The notes under the pieces: model-generated
Databases searched by the model: none
Told to the model about the DNA's origin: nothing
Seen by the model: only the letters and a program-made list of their open reading frames with translations
In this document: positions 38,543 through 47,000 of the stretch, piece by piece
How the letters are laid out: every line of letters starts with the position of its first letter
Numbering within the stretch: the stretch's first letter is position 1
DNA from: Pseudomonas japonica
GTDB lineage: Bacteria; Pseudomonadota; Gammaproteobacteria; Pseudomonadales; Pseudomonadaceae
Assembly: GCF_900188455.1 (NCBI RefSeq)
Contig: NZ_FZOL01000020.1
Span: 1 to 64,000 of the forward strand
Length of the DNA: 64,000 nucleotides
Direction: 5' to 3'
Made by a program: the position numbers and the translations under genes

Positions 38543-39964
38543 TCAACCGCGCGAAGGGTCGATCTGACGGCGTGGCTGACGGCGGCTGCGGACGAACTGG
38601 TAAGTCACGGTGAGGATCACGAACCAGATCGGGGTCACGATCAGGGCCTGGCGGGTGTCGGCCTCGAAGCTCAGCAGCACCAGGATGAAGGCGAAGAACA
38701 CCAGGCACGCCCAGCACATGAAACGGCCGCCGGGCATCTTGTATTTCGAGGCTTCGTGCAGGGCGCTGCGCTGTTTGCGGTAGGTCAGCCAGGACAGCAG
38801 GATCAGCGACCAGACGAACATGAACAGGATCGCCGAGACGGTGGTGACCAGGGTGAAGGCCTCCATCAGGTCAGGGATCACGTACATCAGCGCCGCGCCG
38901 AGGAGCAGGCAGGTGCAGGAGAAGTACAGGCCGTTGGCCGGGACATCGCGGCTGGACAGCTTCTCGAAGGACTTGGGCGCATCGCCTTCCTGGGCCAGGC
39001 CGAAGAGCATGCGGCTGGTGGAGAACACACCGCTGTTGGCCGAGGAGGCGGCCGAGGTCAGCACCACGAAGTTGATCACCGCCGCCGCGGCGGGCAGGCC
39101 GGCGAGGATGAACAGCTCGACGAACGGGCTCTTGTTCGGCACCACGTCACGCCAGGGGGTGACCGCCATGATGGCGATCAGGGCGAACACGTAGAACATG
39201 ATGATGCGCAGCGGGATCGAGTTGATCGCCCGTGGCAGGGTGCGCTCCGGGTCCTTGGCTTCGGCGGCGGTGGTGCCCACCAGCTCGATGCCGACGAAGG
39301 CGAACACGGCGATCTGGAAACCGGCGAAGAAGCCCATCAGGCCGTGGGGGAACATGCCCTCGTCATTCCACAGGTTGCTCAGGCTGGCGGTGCTGCCGGC
39401 CGGCGACTGGAAGCCGCTGGACACCATGTACAGGCCGGTGCCGATGAGGCCGAGGATGGCGACGATCTTGATCATGGCGAACCAGAATTCGATCTCGCCG
39501 AACAGTTTCACGGTGATCAGGTTCAGCGACAGCAGCACGCCGACGCACATCAGCGCCGGTATCCACTGCGGCAGGTCGGGGAACCAGAACTGCGAGTAGG
39601 CGGCGATCGCGATCACGTCGGCGATGCCGGTGATGATCCAGCAGAACCAGTAGGTCCAGCCGGTGAAGTAGCCGGCCCAGGGGCCGAGCAGGTCGGCGGA
39701 GAAGTCGATGAAGGACTTGTAGTTGAGGTTCGACAGCAGCAGCTCGCCCATCGCCCGCATGACGAAGAACAGCATGAAGCCGATGATCATGTAGACGAAG
39801 ATGATCGATGGGCCGGCGAGGCTGATGGTCTTGCCCGAGCCCATGAACAGGCCGGTACCGATGGCCCCGCCGATGGCGATCAGCTGGATGTGGCGGTTGG
39901 TGAGATTGCGTTGCAGGTGGTGTTCCTGCGGGTCCTTTGAGAGGTCTTGTTTCATTGCATGCAT
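38543..39964 (-). CDS. APC-family amino-acid permease, CycA-like
   Basis: A 473-residue, 12-segment APC permease. The first segment carries IQLIAIGGAIGTGLFMGSGK, followed by GPSIIFVYMIIGFMLFFVMR and AFVGIELVGTTAAEAKDPER, the hallmarks of the D-serine/D-alanine/glycine transporter branch. The cytoplasmic tail ends QIDPSRG. Start may be ATG 39964 (MHAMKQD) or 39955 (MKQDLSKD); both have only weak ribosome sites. It stands alone between urtA and a REP cluster. The exact substrate is inferred from resemblance to CycA. Confidence 0.88.
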   Translation of the reverse strand: MHAMKQDLSKDPQEHHLQRNLTNRHIQLIAIGGAIGTGLFMGSGKTISLAGPSIIFVYMIIGFMLFFVMRAMGELLLSNLNYKSFIDFSADLLGPWAGYFTGWTYWFCWIITGIADVIAIAAYSQFWFPDLPQWIPALMCVGVLLSLNLITVKLFGEIEFWFAMIKIVAILGLIGTGLYMVSSGFQSPAGSTASLSNLWNDEGMFPHGLMGFFAGFQIAVFAFVGIELVGTTAAEAKDPERTLPRAINSIPLRIIMFYVFALIAIMAVTPWRDVVPNKSPFVELFILAGLPAAAAVINFVVLTSAASSANSGVFSTSRMLFGLAQEGDAPKSFEKLSSRDVPANGLYFSCTCLLLGAALMYVIPDLMEAFTLVTTVSAILFMFVWSLILLSWLTYRKQRSALHEASKYKMPGGRFMCWACLVFFAFILVLLSFEADTRQALIVTPIWFVILTVTYQFVRSRRQPRRQIDPSRG

Positions 39965-40095
39965 TCCATAAATTGCAGTCTTCTTGTACGTGAAGCGGCG
40001 GCTAGGCTACCACGGCAACCCGCGGGCTAGACGCGACAAGATGACTCGACTTTAGGGTAATGCTGTCTGGAACATCAGGAATCTGCGTTGCTCGC

Positions 40096-40251
40096 GTAGG
40101 AGCTGGCTTGCCTGCGAAAGGACCGCAGAGCGGTCCCGAAATCTTGCAGGTTGCGCCATTTGGGGACCGTTGCACGGTCCTTTCGCAGGCAAGCCAGCTC
40201 CTACAGGTCTTTCGCAGGCAAGCCAGCTCCTACAGGTCTTTCGCGGGCAAG
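40096..40251. repeat. REP pair followed by a tandem 29-bp duplication of its right arm
   Basis: A REPIN of the GTAGGAGCTGGCTTGCCTGC type. The right arm is then repeated: 29-base units beginning CTTTCGCAGGCAAGCC at 40180-40208 and 40209-40237 are identical. A third, partial copy (CTTTCGCGGGCAAG) runs to 40251, ten bases before the stop codon of the PepSY gene. Confidence 0.9.
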
Positions 40252-40261
40252 AGGCGCTGGG

Positions 40262-41629
40262 TCAGGCCCGCGCCACCAGCATCCGCCGGCCAAACACCCG
40301 ATCCAGCCCCCACACCACCAGCATCGACACGCCCACCAGCGGAAAGGCCACGCCGAGCACGATCATCACCAGCGTGGCCGTCTTCCAGCGCGGCAGGTCG
40401 TGGCGCAGTGGCGGCACGCCGAGGCCGCCCTCGGGACGGCGTTTCCACCACATCACCAGGCCGCTCACCGAGCCAAGCAGGACCATCAGGCAGATCAGCA
40501 GGATCAGCAACTGGTTGACCACGCCGAACATCTTGCCTTCATGCAGCATCACGCCCAGCTCCGTGGCCCTGGCCACCGGGCTGTAGTCCTGCCAGCGCAC
40601 ATCCACCAGGACCTTGCCGGTGTACTGGTCGACATGCAGGGTCGCGTCGTTGCGCGGGTCGTCGGCGAACACGGCGATGGTGAACACGCCGCTGCCGGTC
40701 TTCGGCAAGGTGATGCTGTAGCCCGGTTCGACGCCGCGCTCGTCGGCGATGTCCTCGACCCGCTGCAGGCTGACCTCCGGCGCCGCCGGGCCGCTGTCCA
40801 TGGCCTGGTGGCCCTGGTGCTCGGCATGCGCGCCGGCGGACTCCGGCAGCGGCGTGTTTTCCACCGCCCAGGGCACGGTCTGCCGCGCCGCGCTGTTCAA
40901 GGTGCGGGCCTCCTGGTCCGAGGTGGGGACGTCGTTCCACATGGCTGCGGGAAAACGGTTCCACAGGTCGGCGTATTGCTTGCCCCAGAACCCGGTCCAG
41001 GTCATGCCACTGAGCAGCATCAGCAGCAGGACCAGCGAACCCCAGAAGCCACTGACCGCATGCAGGTCCCGCCACAGCACCCGCCCGCGCGCGCTCATGC
41101 GCGGCCAGAGCACCCCGGCCAGGCGCCCGCCCCGTGGCCACCAGAGGTACAGGCCGGAGACCACCAGGACGATGCCCCAGCCGGCCGCCAGTTCCACCAC
41201 GCGGTCGCCGACGCTGCCGACCATCAGCTCGCCGTGCAGCGCGCGGACCACGGCCTGCAGGTTGCTCTTGGCATCCTGCGCGCCGAGCACCTGGCCGCTG
41301 TAGGGATCGACGAACACGTTCAGTTCCTGTCCGTCGCGCTTGACCACGAACTGCGCGCTGCGCTCGCGGGCGGCGGCGGGCAGGTACTGGGTGATGGTCG
41401 CGCCCGGATAGGCCGTCTGCACCTGGTGCAGCAGGTGATCGGCCGGATGCCGGTGATGACCCGCCTCGACCACCATCAGCGAGCGGTACATCAGTGGGTC
41501 CAGTTGTGGTTTGAACAGGTAGATGATCCCGGTGACCGCCAGCAGGATCATCACCGGGGCGACGAACAGCCCGGCGTAGAAGTGCCAGCGCCAGGCCAGG
41601 TTGTAGAAGGAAAACGATGGCTTGCTCAT
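40262..41629 (-). CDS. PepSY-domain membrane protein of the copper operon
   Basis: A 455-residue PepSY_TM protein with four main membrane segments (about residues 15-38, 145-165, 195-218 and 365-395, with one more near 425). Conserved elements are WRWHFYAGLFVAPVMILLAV, FVDPYSGQVLG, DLHAVSGFWGSLVLLLMLLS and LLGSVSGLVMWWKRRP, and a His-rich loop (HAEHQGHQAMDS) follows. PepSY proteins beside TonB receptors are thought to act in metal or siderophore reduction across the inner membrane. It is the last gene of the five-gene copper operon, 49 bases after oprC. Confidence 0.9.
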   Translation of the reverse strand: MSKPSFSFYNLAWRWHFYAGLFVAPVMILLAVTGIIYLFKPQLDPLMYRSLMVVEAGHHRHPADHLLHQVQTAYPGATITQYLPAAARERSAQFVVKRDGQELNVFVDPYSGQVLGAQDAKSNLQAVVRALHGELMVGSVGDRVVELAAGWGIVLVVSGLYLWWPRGGRLAGVLWPRMSARGRVLWRDLHAVSGFWGSLVLLLMLLSGMTWTGFWGKQYADLWNRFPAAMWNDVPTSDQEARTLNSAARQTVPWAVENTPLPESAGAHAEHQGHQAMDSGPAAPEVSLQRVEDIADERGVEPGYSITLPKTGSGVFTIAVFADDPRNDATLHVDQYTGKVLVDVRWQDYSPVARATELGVMLHEGKMFGVVNQLLILLICLMVLLGSVSGLVMWWKRRPEGGLGVPPLRHDLPRWKTATLVMIVLGVAFPLVGVSMLVVWGLDRVFGRRMLVARA

Positions 41630-41678
41630 GCAACGCTCCCGAATGAGGGGCGCGGCCTGTGGCCGCGCCCGGGCTGGA

Positions 41679-43757
41679 TCAGAAACTCAGGTCGACCTTG
41701 GTCCAGAAGGTCCGTCCCGGTTCGTTCACCGTTTCCGTGCCGGAGTAACCGAAGCCGGCGTTGCCCGCCAGGTTCAGGTGCTCGGCGTAGGCCTTGTCGA
41801 ACAGGTTGTCGACGCCGGCGCTGAGTTTGAGGTTCTTGCTCACACGATAGGCGCCGTTGAGCGAGAACACGCCGAAGCCACCGGACTTGTCGAAGTCCTT
41901 GCCGACGATGTTGCCGTAGTTTTCCGACACCCGGTTCTGTGCCGAAACCAGGCGCCACAGGGCGCCGGCGCTCCAGTCGCTTTCGCTGTAGGTCAGGCCG
42001 AGGCGGCTTTCCAGCGGCGGCATCTGCGGCAGGGCCGAGCCATCGCTGCTGTTCTTGCCCCAGGCGTAGGCCAGGGTGGCGTCGGCCTTCCAGTTGGAGG
42101 TCAGCTGGTAGGCCACGCCCATCTCGCCGCCCATGATCCGCGCGTCGACGTTGTCGGCACGGGAGACGTTCGCCCCGGCGCGGTAGTCGTAGAGAATGTA
42201 GTCGCGAACCTGGCCGATGTAGCCGGAGGCCCAGGCTTCCAGGGTTTCGGTCTTGTACTGGATGCCGAAGTCGAGCTGGGTGGTCTTCTCCGGCTTGATC
42301 GCGTCGAAGGCGTTGACCGAGCCCTGCGGGCCGAAGGTCGGCGAGAACAGCTCCCAGTAGTCCGGGAAGCGCTGGGCGTGGCCCAGGCCGACATAGGTGG
42401 TGGCCGGGATATCGACCAGGTCGTGCTCGTAGCGCAGGAAACCGCTGGGCAGGGTGTCGGCGCGGGTGTCGCCGCGGGTGGGGTTGGGTCGCGACATCAT
42501 TCCCGAACCGGTCCTCTGGCGGAAATCCTTCGCCGAGGCGCGATCCAGCCGCGCGCCGCTGATCAGGCGATCCTGGCTGTCCAGCTCCCAGGTCAGTTCG
42601 CCGAACACGCCGTAGTTGTGGAAATCGGCGTCCTTGTTCCACGGCTGGTTGCCGTAGGTGTTGACGCCCATGCCCATGCGCTGGCGGTGTTCGTTGCTCT
42701 GCGCATCGATGCCGCTGACCAGGGTCACGTCTTCCCAGCGCCAGGTGCCCTTGATCCGTGCACCCAGGGTCCGGCGATCGACGTTGCTGGCCATCGGGCC
42801 GGCCATCATCCCGGTGCCGGACGGCGTGCGCAGGCTGTAGTTGTCCATCACATGGTCGGCGTAGTTGTAGTAGACCTGCGCCTCGATCTTGTCGAAGACC
42901 TCGCCGAGGTTGGACTTCTCGAAGCGCAGGCCGAGGCTTTCGCGCTTGAACTGCGAGCCGTCCATGCCGCGCCCGGCATAGCGGGCCTCGCCATCGCCGC
43001 GCCCGGCGGTGAGTTCCAGCAGGGTGTCGCTGTCCGGGGTCCAGCCGACGGCGACATCGCCGTTCCACTTGTCCCACTTCGACGGCACGGTATCGCCGTG
43101 GCCGTCGTCGTAGTCATCGGAGCGCGACTGGTTGCCGACGAAGCGCACATAACCCTCGTGGCCGCCGGCGGCGGCATCCAGCAGCTTGTCGAAGCGGCCG
43201 TTGGAGCCGGCCAGCAGGCTGGCATTGACGCGGGTGCCGAGCTCGCCGAATTTCTCCGGCTCGCGCTCGAAGAGGATGGTCCCGGCGGAGGCGCCCGGCC
43301 CCCACTGCACGGTCTGCGGGCCCTTGATCACGGTGAGGCGATCGTAGGTTTCCGGCGAGATGTAGGAGGTCGGTGCGTCCATGCGGTTCGGACAGGCACC
43401 GAGCATCACGCCGCCATTGGTGAGGATGTTCAGGCGCGAGCCGAACATGCCGCGCAGCACCGGGTCGCCGTTGGTGCCGCCGGAGCGGATCGCCGAGAAG
43501 CCGGGGATGGTCTTCAGGTAGTCGGCGCCGTCGCTGGCCGGCACCGGCTGGCGCGGGTCCTTGGGATTGGTGACGATGGTCAGCGGCGAGCTCGGGGCAA
43601 CCGCGGTGATCACCGTGGGGCTGAGTTCCGCCAGGTCGTGGTCATGGCCTTCGTGGCCGGTTTCCGCGGCCAGGGCGAGCGGGGTGAGCAGGCTGCCGCA
43701 GAGCAGCGCGATGGTCCCGCGCAGGGACAAACGATAGACAGGGGTGGAGCTGGACAT
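41679..43757 (-). CDS. oprC: TonB-dependent copper receptor (OprC/NosA-type)
   Basis: A 692-residue outer-membrane receptor: signal peptide 1-31, a His-rich start (ETGHEGHDHD), plug domain (residues about 60-170) and a 22-strand barrel ending KVDLSF with the C-terminal aromatic. The copper site can be read directly: Cys122 and Met126 in ACPNRM, His302 and Met304 in DHVMD. This matches the CxxxM-HxM site described for P. aeruginosa OprC, with a constant offset of 21 residues from the numbers I recall. It imports copper across the outer membrane with TonB energy and lies between PepSY and DUF2946 genes. Confidence 0.93.
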   Translation of the reverse strand: MSSSTPVYRLSLRGTIALLCGSLLTPLALAAETGHEGHDHDLAELSPTVITAVAPSSPLTIVTNPKDPRQPVPASDGADYLKTIPGFSAIRSGGTNGDPVLRGMFGSRLNILTNGGVMLGACPNRMDAPTSYISPETYDRLTVIKGPQTVQWGPGASAGTILFEREPEKFGELGTRVNASLLAGSNGRFDKLLDAAAGGHEGYVRFVGNQSRSDDYDDGHGDTVPSKWDKWNGDVAVGWTPDSDTLLELTAGRGDGEARYAGRGMDGSQFKRESLGLRFEKSNLGEVFDKIEAQVYYNYADHVMDNYSLRTPSGTGMMAGPMASNVDRRTLGARIKGTWRWEDVTLVSGIDAQSNEHRQRMGMGVNTYGNQPWNKDADFHNYGVFGELTWELDSQDRLISGARLDRASAKDFRQRTGSGMMSRPNPTRGDTRADTLPSGFLRYEHDLVDIPATTYVGLGHAQRFPDYWELFSPTFGPQGSVNAFDAIKPEKTTQLDFGIQYKTETLEAWASGYIGQVRDYILYDYRAGANVSRADNVDARIMGGEMGVAYQLTSNWKADATLAYAWGKNSSDGSALPQMPPLESRLGLTYSESDWSAGALWRLVSAQNRVSENYGNIVGKDFDKSGGFGVFSLNGAYRVSKNLKLSAGVDNLFDKAYAEHLNLAGNAGFGYSGTETVNEPGRTFWTKVDLSF

Positions 43758-43838
43758 AGGTTTTCCAACATCGATCGGTCATTGAGGTGCACGCGGACGC
43801 AGCACGAGGCCGCTCGCGGAGCACGGGTTGTCAGTGGG

Positions 43839-44252
43839 TCAGGCGATCGATGGGAAAGGCGGCGCGCGGCTGCGGGCACCGGGGAAGAAGGCCGGGCGCG
43901 GCGGGCCCTGGCGAGGATGGACGATGAACTGGCGGCTGGCCGGAGTGGCTTCGCTGCTGAGCAGGCTGAGCGGTTGCGGCAGGGCCGGGCAGTGGAAGAA
44001 CAGGCTGCAATAGCCGCATTTTTCCCACATCACATGCTGCGAAGCGTCGCCGCCATGGTGGCTGTCGCCGTGATGGTCGCCGCCCATGTCCATGCCCATC
44101 GGCATGGACGCCATGTGCTCCATCGGCATCGACTGGGACACCAGCGGACCGATGAAGATCATCAGCATGGCGAACAGGCTCAGCCAGCCAGCGCGTCTGC
44201 TCCTGTTGTCAGGACGCGGTGGCCGGTGCCATGGGGTGCGGGCGAAGCTCAT
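43839..44252 (-). CDS. DUF2946 Met/His-rich membrane-anchored protein
   Basis: A 137-residue protein with an N-terminal hydrophobic segment (WLSLFAMLMIFIGPLVSQ, about residues 23-40) and then a metal-binding-like stretch MPMEHMASMPMGMDMGGDHH rich in Met and His. A Cys pair (KCGYCSLFF) lies near residues 78-86. This pattern fits DUF2946 proteins near copper genes. It lies 19 bases downstream of the PCuAC gene and 81 before oprC. Copper binding in the periplasm is inferred from composition and context. Confidence 0.82.
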   Translation of the reverse strand: MSFARTPWHRPPRPDNRSRRAGWLSLFAMLMIFIGPLVSQSMPMEHMASMPMGMDMGGDHHGDSHHGGDASQHVMWEKCGYCSLFFHCPALPQPLSLLSSEATPASRQFIVHPRQGPPRPAFFPGARSRAPPFPSIA

Positions 44253-44271
44253 TGCGAGCGGTGTTCAGCGA

Positions 44272-44745
44272 TCAGTGCTGGTGGACGCTGGTCCCTTCCG
44301 GCGGCTGCTTCTGCACCGCGACTTCCACGGTGACGTCGCCGGCCTTCTCGAAATGCAGGGTCAGCGGGAAGCGCTTGCCATCGGCGAGCAGGCTACGGTC
44401 CTTGGGCTGCATGATCATCACGTGGTAGGCGCTGGGGCTGAAGGTCACCTGGCCACCGGCGGGGACGACCACGTTCGGTACCTGTTGCATGCGCATCACG
44501 TCGCCCTTCATTACGTGTTCGTGCAGTTCGGAGCGGTCGCTGATCGGTGTGTCGACGCTGAGCAGGCGGTCGGCTTCGTTGCCCTTGTTGTCGATGACGA
44601 AGTACGCGGCGACGTTCGGCGCGTTCGGCGGCAACGCCAGCGACCAGGGGTGGGCGATATGCAGTTCGCCGACGTTGTATTCGTGGGCACTGGCGAAACT
44701 GGCGGGCAGCAGCAGGGCGGCCAGCAGCATGACGTTCTTGAACAT
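44272..44745 (-). CDS. Periplasmic copper chaperone PCu(A)C
   Basis: A 157-residue secreted protein: signal peptide 1-20 (cleavage near ASA), then a cupredoxin-like PCuAC domain with HIAHPWSLALPPNAPNVAAY and the Cu(I)-binding motif made by His/Met in ELHEHVMKGDVMRMQQVP and YHVMIMQPK. A His-ending tail (SVHQH) follows. Family members deliver copper to cytochrome oxidase or store periplasmic copper. It is the second gene of the operon running toward oprC. Confidence 0.93.
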   Translation of the reverse strand: MFKNVMLLAALLLPASFASAHEYNVGELHIAHPWSLALPPNAPNVAAYFVIDNKGNEADRLLSVDTPISDRSELHEHVMKGDVMRMQQVPNVVVPAGGQVTFSPSAYHVMIMQPKDRSLLADGKRFPLTLHFEKAGDVTVEVAVQKQPPEGTSVHQH

Positions 44746-44794
44746 GAAGGATCTCCGGTCGATTCAGATTGTGCGCGATAAGAGCGTAGGTGAA

Positions 44795-45181
44795 TCAGAC
44801 CGAAGGGGAGGCGCGTGGATTGAGCGAGGGCCAGAGTTGCCGCGGGCCGGGTTGGGCCGGTGGCTGCACGACGGGGATGGCGGCCAGGGCCGGGCTCGGC
44901 AGGAACAGGCGCGGCAGGTGGCCGGGCAGGGCCAGCACAGACGGGTTGCCGGAGCAGCACCAGCAATGCTGCATGACCGGGTGATCGTCGCTCTGCTGGC
45001 TGTCATCCAGCGTGCCGAGGGAGATGGCAATCAGTTTGGTGCCGCCGGTGGAGCAGAACGCCCCCCACAACAGTTGATCGGCGGGCGCCCTGGCGGCGCT
45101 GGCGGACATCGGCATCGCCAGCAGATTGAACAGCACTGCGAAGCAGGCGATCCACGCGTAGGCGAGCCGGTTGGAGGACAT
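44795..45181 (-). CDS. DUF2946 protein, first gene of the copper operon
   Basis: A 128-residue protein with a signal peptide or anchor (RLAYAWIACFAVLFNLLAMP, residues 5-24) and a Cys/His motif HPVMQHCWCCSG near residue 70, followed by a Pro-rich tail. It fits DUF2946, an uncharacterised family linked to copper genes. It begins the operon DUF2946-PCuAC-DUF2946-oprC-PepSY. No CueR or CopR operator could be defined upstream. Confidence 0.78.
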   Translation of the reverse strand: MSSNRLAYAWIACFAVLFNLLAMPMSASAARAPADQLLWGAFCSTGGTKLIAISLGTLDDSQQSDDHPVMQHCWCCSGNPSVLALPGHLPRLFLPSPALAAIPVVQPPAQPGPRQLWPSLNPRASPSV

Positions 45182-45300
45182 GGGGTGATCCGTGGGGATT
45201 CGAATGATGGCTATTTAGCCAGAAGCGGCGGGAGATGTAAAAAATGGGGGTGCGATGAAGTGCCGCAGGCTTTGTGTCGATCGTGACGGCCTCATCGCTG

Positions 45301-45504
45301 CATGGGTATCTACACAAGTGGCCGACACGAACCTTGTGGGAGCGAGCTTGCTCGCGAACGGCGGCGCAGCCGTCGCAAAATCTGAGTTCCGGGTCTGTCT
45401 GACAAACTCTGCACTCAGGTTTTGCGACCGCTTCGCGCCCGTTCGCGAGCAAGCTCGCTCCCACAATGACTTCGGCAGCTATCCAGATTGTGTAGATACC
45501 CATG
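45301..45504. mobile_element. MITE-like element 2 (204 bp) enclosing a REPIN, with 10-bp target duplication
   Basis: Perfect 17-bp terminal inverted repeats CATGGGTATCTACACAA / TTGTGTAGATACCCATG, almost the same as those of element 1 at 28749. The interior is a REP pair: TTGTGGGAGCGAGCTTGCTC on the left and its reverse complement on the right, with further inner pairing (GTCGCAAAA / TTTTGCGAC). The exact direct repeat CTCATCGCTG flanks it (45291-45300 and 45505-45514). The right-hand copy is the start of the next REP pair. It is non-coding. Confidence 0.82.
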
Positions 45505-45588
45505 CTCATCGCTGGCAAGCCAGCTCCCACAGGTACTGCGCTGTTCTAAAGGACAGTGGAGTACCTGTGGTGGCTTGCCAGCGATGAG
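45505..45588. repeat. REP pair interrupted at its left end by MITE-like element 2
   Basis: CTCATCGCTGGCAAGCCAGC at the left end pairs with its near-complement GGCTTGCCAGCGATGAG at the right end. An inner AGGTACT/AGTACCT and GTTCT/GGAC region lies between. It is just downstream of the SPFH gene stop. Its right end (CAGCGATGAG, 45579-45588) is an unoccupied copy of the element's target. Confidence 0.8.
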
Positions 45589-45599
45589 GCCCTGGAGCC

Positions 45600-46454
45600 T
45601 TAAGACCTGGTCCGACCGAGCATCCCTCGTACCGCCTCCTGCAGATCCGCCGGCAGCACCACCATCTTGGCGTTGTCGCTCGCCGCCAGACTCTCCATGG
45701 CATTGATGTAGCGCTCGCCGAGCAGGTACATGGCCGGCGTCACATCGGTCCCCACCGCGTTCTTCACCAGGGTGATCGCCTGGGCCGACGCCTCGGCCAG
45801 GTTCACCTGCGCCGCCGCGTCCAGCTTGGCCGACTCCTGGCGTGCCTGGGCTTCGAGGATCGCCGCCTGCTTGGCGCCCTCGGCGCGGGTCACGTCGGCT
45901 TTTCGCTCACGCTCGGCGGCGGCCTGGCGCTCCATCGCCGCCTGCATGTTCGGCGACGGCTTGATGTCCTGGATCTCCACCGAGCGCACGGTGATGCCCC
46001 AGTCCTCGGTCTGCTCCGACATCGCCTCGCGCAGCCTGGCCTTGATCTGCTCGCGGCTGGACAGCGCTTCGTCCAGGTCCATGGCGCCGACGATGGCGCG
46101 CAGCGCGGTCATGGTCAGGCTGGTCACCGCGTAGGTGTAGTTCTCGACCCCGTACGAGGCTTTCTGCGGATCGACCACCTTGGCGAAGCACAGGGCATTG
46201 GCGACGATCACCGCGTTGTCGCGGGTGATGATTTCCTGCTGCTGCACGTCGAGGATGATGTCCTTGGTCGGCAGGCGGTAGGCCACGACGTCCATGTACG
46301 GGATGAGGATGTTCAGGCCCGGCTTGAGGGTGGTGTGGTAGCGCCCCAGGCGCTCGACGATCCATTCCTCGCCCTGGGGCACGATGCGCACGCCCTTGAA
46401 CACCGTGACGAGGACGAACAGGGCGATGGTTGCGGTAATGATCAGACTGGTCAT
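45600..46454 (-). CDS. SPFH/Band 7 membrane protein (QmcA/stomatin-like)
   Basis: A 284-residue protein with an N-terminal membrane segment (IITATIALFVLVTVFKGV), a Band 7 domain (VPQGEEWIVERLGRYHTTLK; ALRAIVGAMDLDEALSSREQ; VEIQDIKPSPNMQAAMERQA) and a coiled coil (residues about 180-240). Start MTSLIITATI at 46454; the open frame extends upstream into nfeD without sense. It is co-encoded with NfeD, the usual partner, and is expected to form membrane microdomain scaffolds and influence membrane protein quality control. Confidence 0.93.
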   Translation of the reverse strand: MTSLIITATIALFVLVTVFKGVRIVPQGEEWIVERLGRYHTTLKPGLNILIPYMDVVAYRLPTKDIILDVQQQEIITRDNAVIVANALCFAKVVDPQKASYGVENYTYAVTSLTMTALRAIVGAMDLDEALSSREQIKARLREAMSEQTEDWGITVRSVEIQDIKPSPNMQAAMERQAAAERERKADVTRAEGAKQAAILEAQARQESAKLDAAAQVNLAEASAQAITLVKNAVGTDVTPAMYLLGERYINAMESLAASDNAKMVVLPADLQEAVRGMLGRTRS

Positions 46455-46489
46455 GACAGTTCCTTTGTTGAGGTTCCTGAAGCGGTTGG

Positions 46490-46927
46490 TCAGGCCCTGG
46501 CGACCCGCACGGTATTGCCCTCGATCGCGAGGATGCGGACCCGCTCGCCGGAGGCGATGTCGCCATTGGCGACGCAGATCCACTCTTCGTTGCCGAGGAC
46601 CGGTTTCTGGAAGCGCACGCGGCCTTTCTGGAATTCCGAGACCGGCGCGACCAGCAGGCCGACTTCACCGATCACTTCGTCCGCGGTCCAGCGATTGTCG
46701 GCCTTGCGCGGCTTGAACACCTTGAACCAGAGGGCCACGGTCAGCGACGACAGCAGCACCCAGATGATCAGCTCGCTGGCCAGGCTCAGCCCCGGCCACA
46801 GCCCGGCGATCACCCCGACCGCCACGGCGCCGATGCCGAACCAGATGATGAAGAATGTGGGCAGCACCAGCTCCAGCAGGATCAGGGCAAAGCCCAGTAC
46901 CAGCCAGATCCACCATTGCAGTTCCAT
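46490..46927 (-). CDS. NfeD-like membrane protein
   Basis: A 145-residue short-type NfeD: three membrane segments within residues 1-70 (WIWLVLGFALILLELVLPTF; IGAVAVGVIAGLWPG; LIIWVLLSSLTVALW) and a C-terminal OB-fold (GEVGLLVAPVSEFQKGRVRF, then NGDIASGERVRILAIEGNTV). It lies 35 bases upstream of the SPFH gene on the same strand, the classic NfeD-stomatin pair. Confidence 0.92.
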   Translation of the reverse strand: MELQWWIWLVLGFALILLELVLPTFFIIWFGIGAVAVGVIAGLWPGLSLASELIIWVLLSSLTVALWFKVFKPRKADNRWTADEVIGEVGLLVAPVSEFQKGRVRFQKPVLGNEEWICVANGDIASGERVRILAIEGNTVRVARA

Positions 46928-46975
46928 AGTCGCAGCCTTGCGTGGAGGGGAAACAAGGCATTGGAAACGCTTGCC

Positions 46976-46994
46976 CGGGTATTGGCAATACCCG
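46976..46994 (-). terminator. Hairpin after cobK
   Basis: CGGGTATT pairs perfectly with AATACCCG around a 3-base loop, six bases past the cobK stop and upstream of nfeD. There is no strong T-run. Confidence 0.6.
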
Positions 46995-47000
46995 AGCGGA

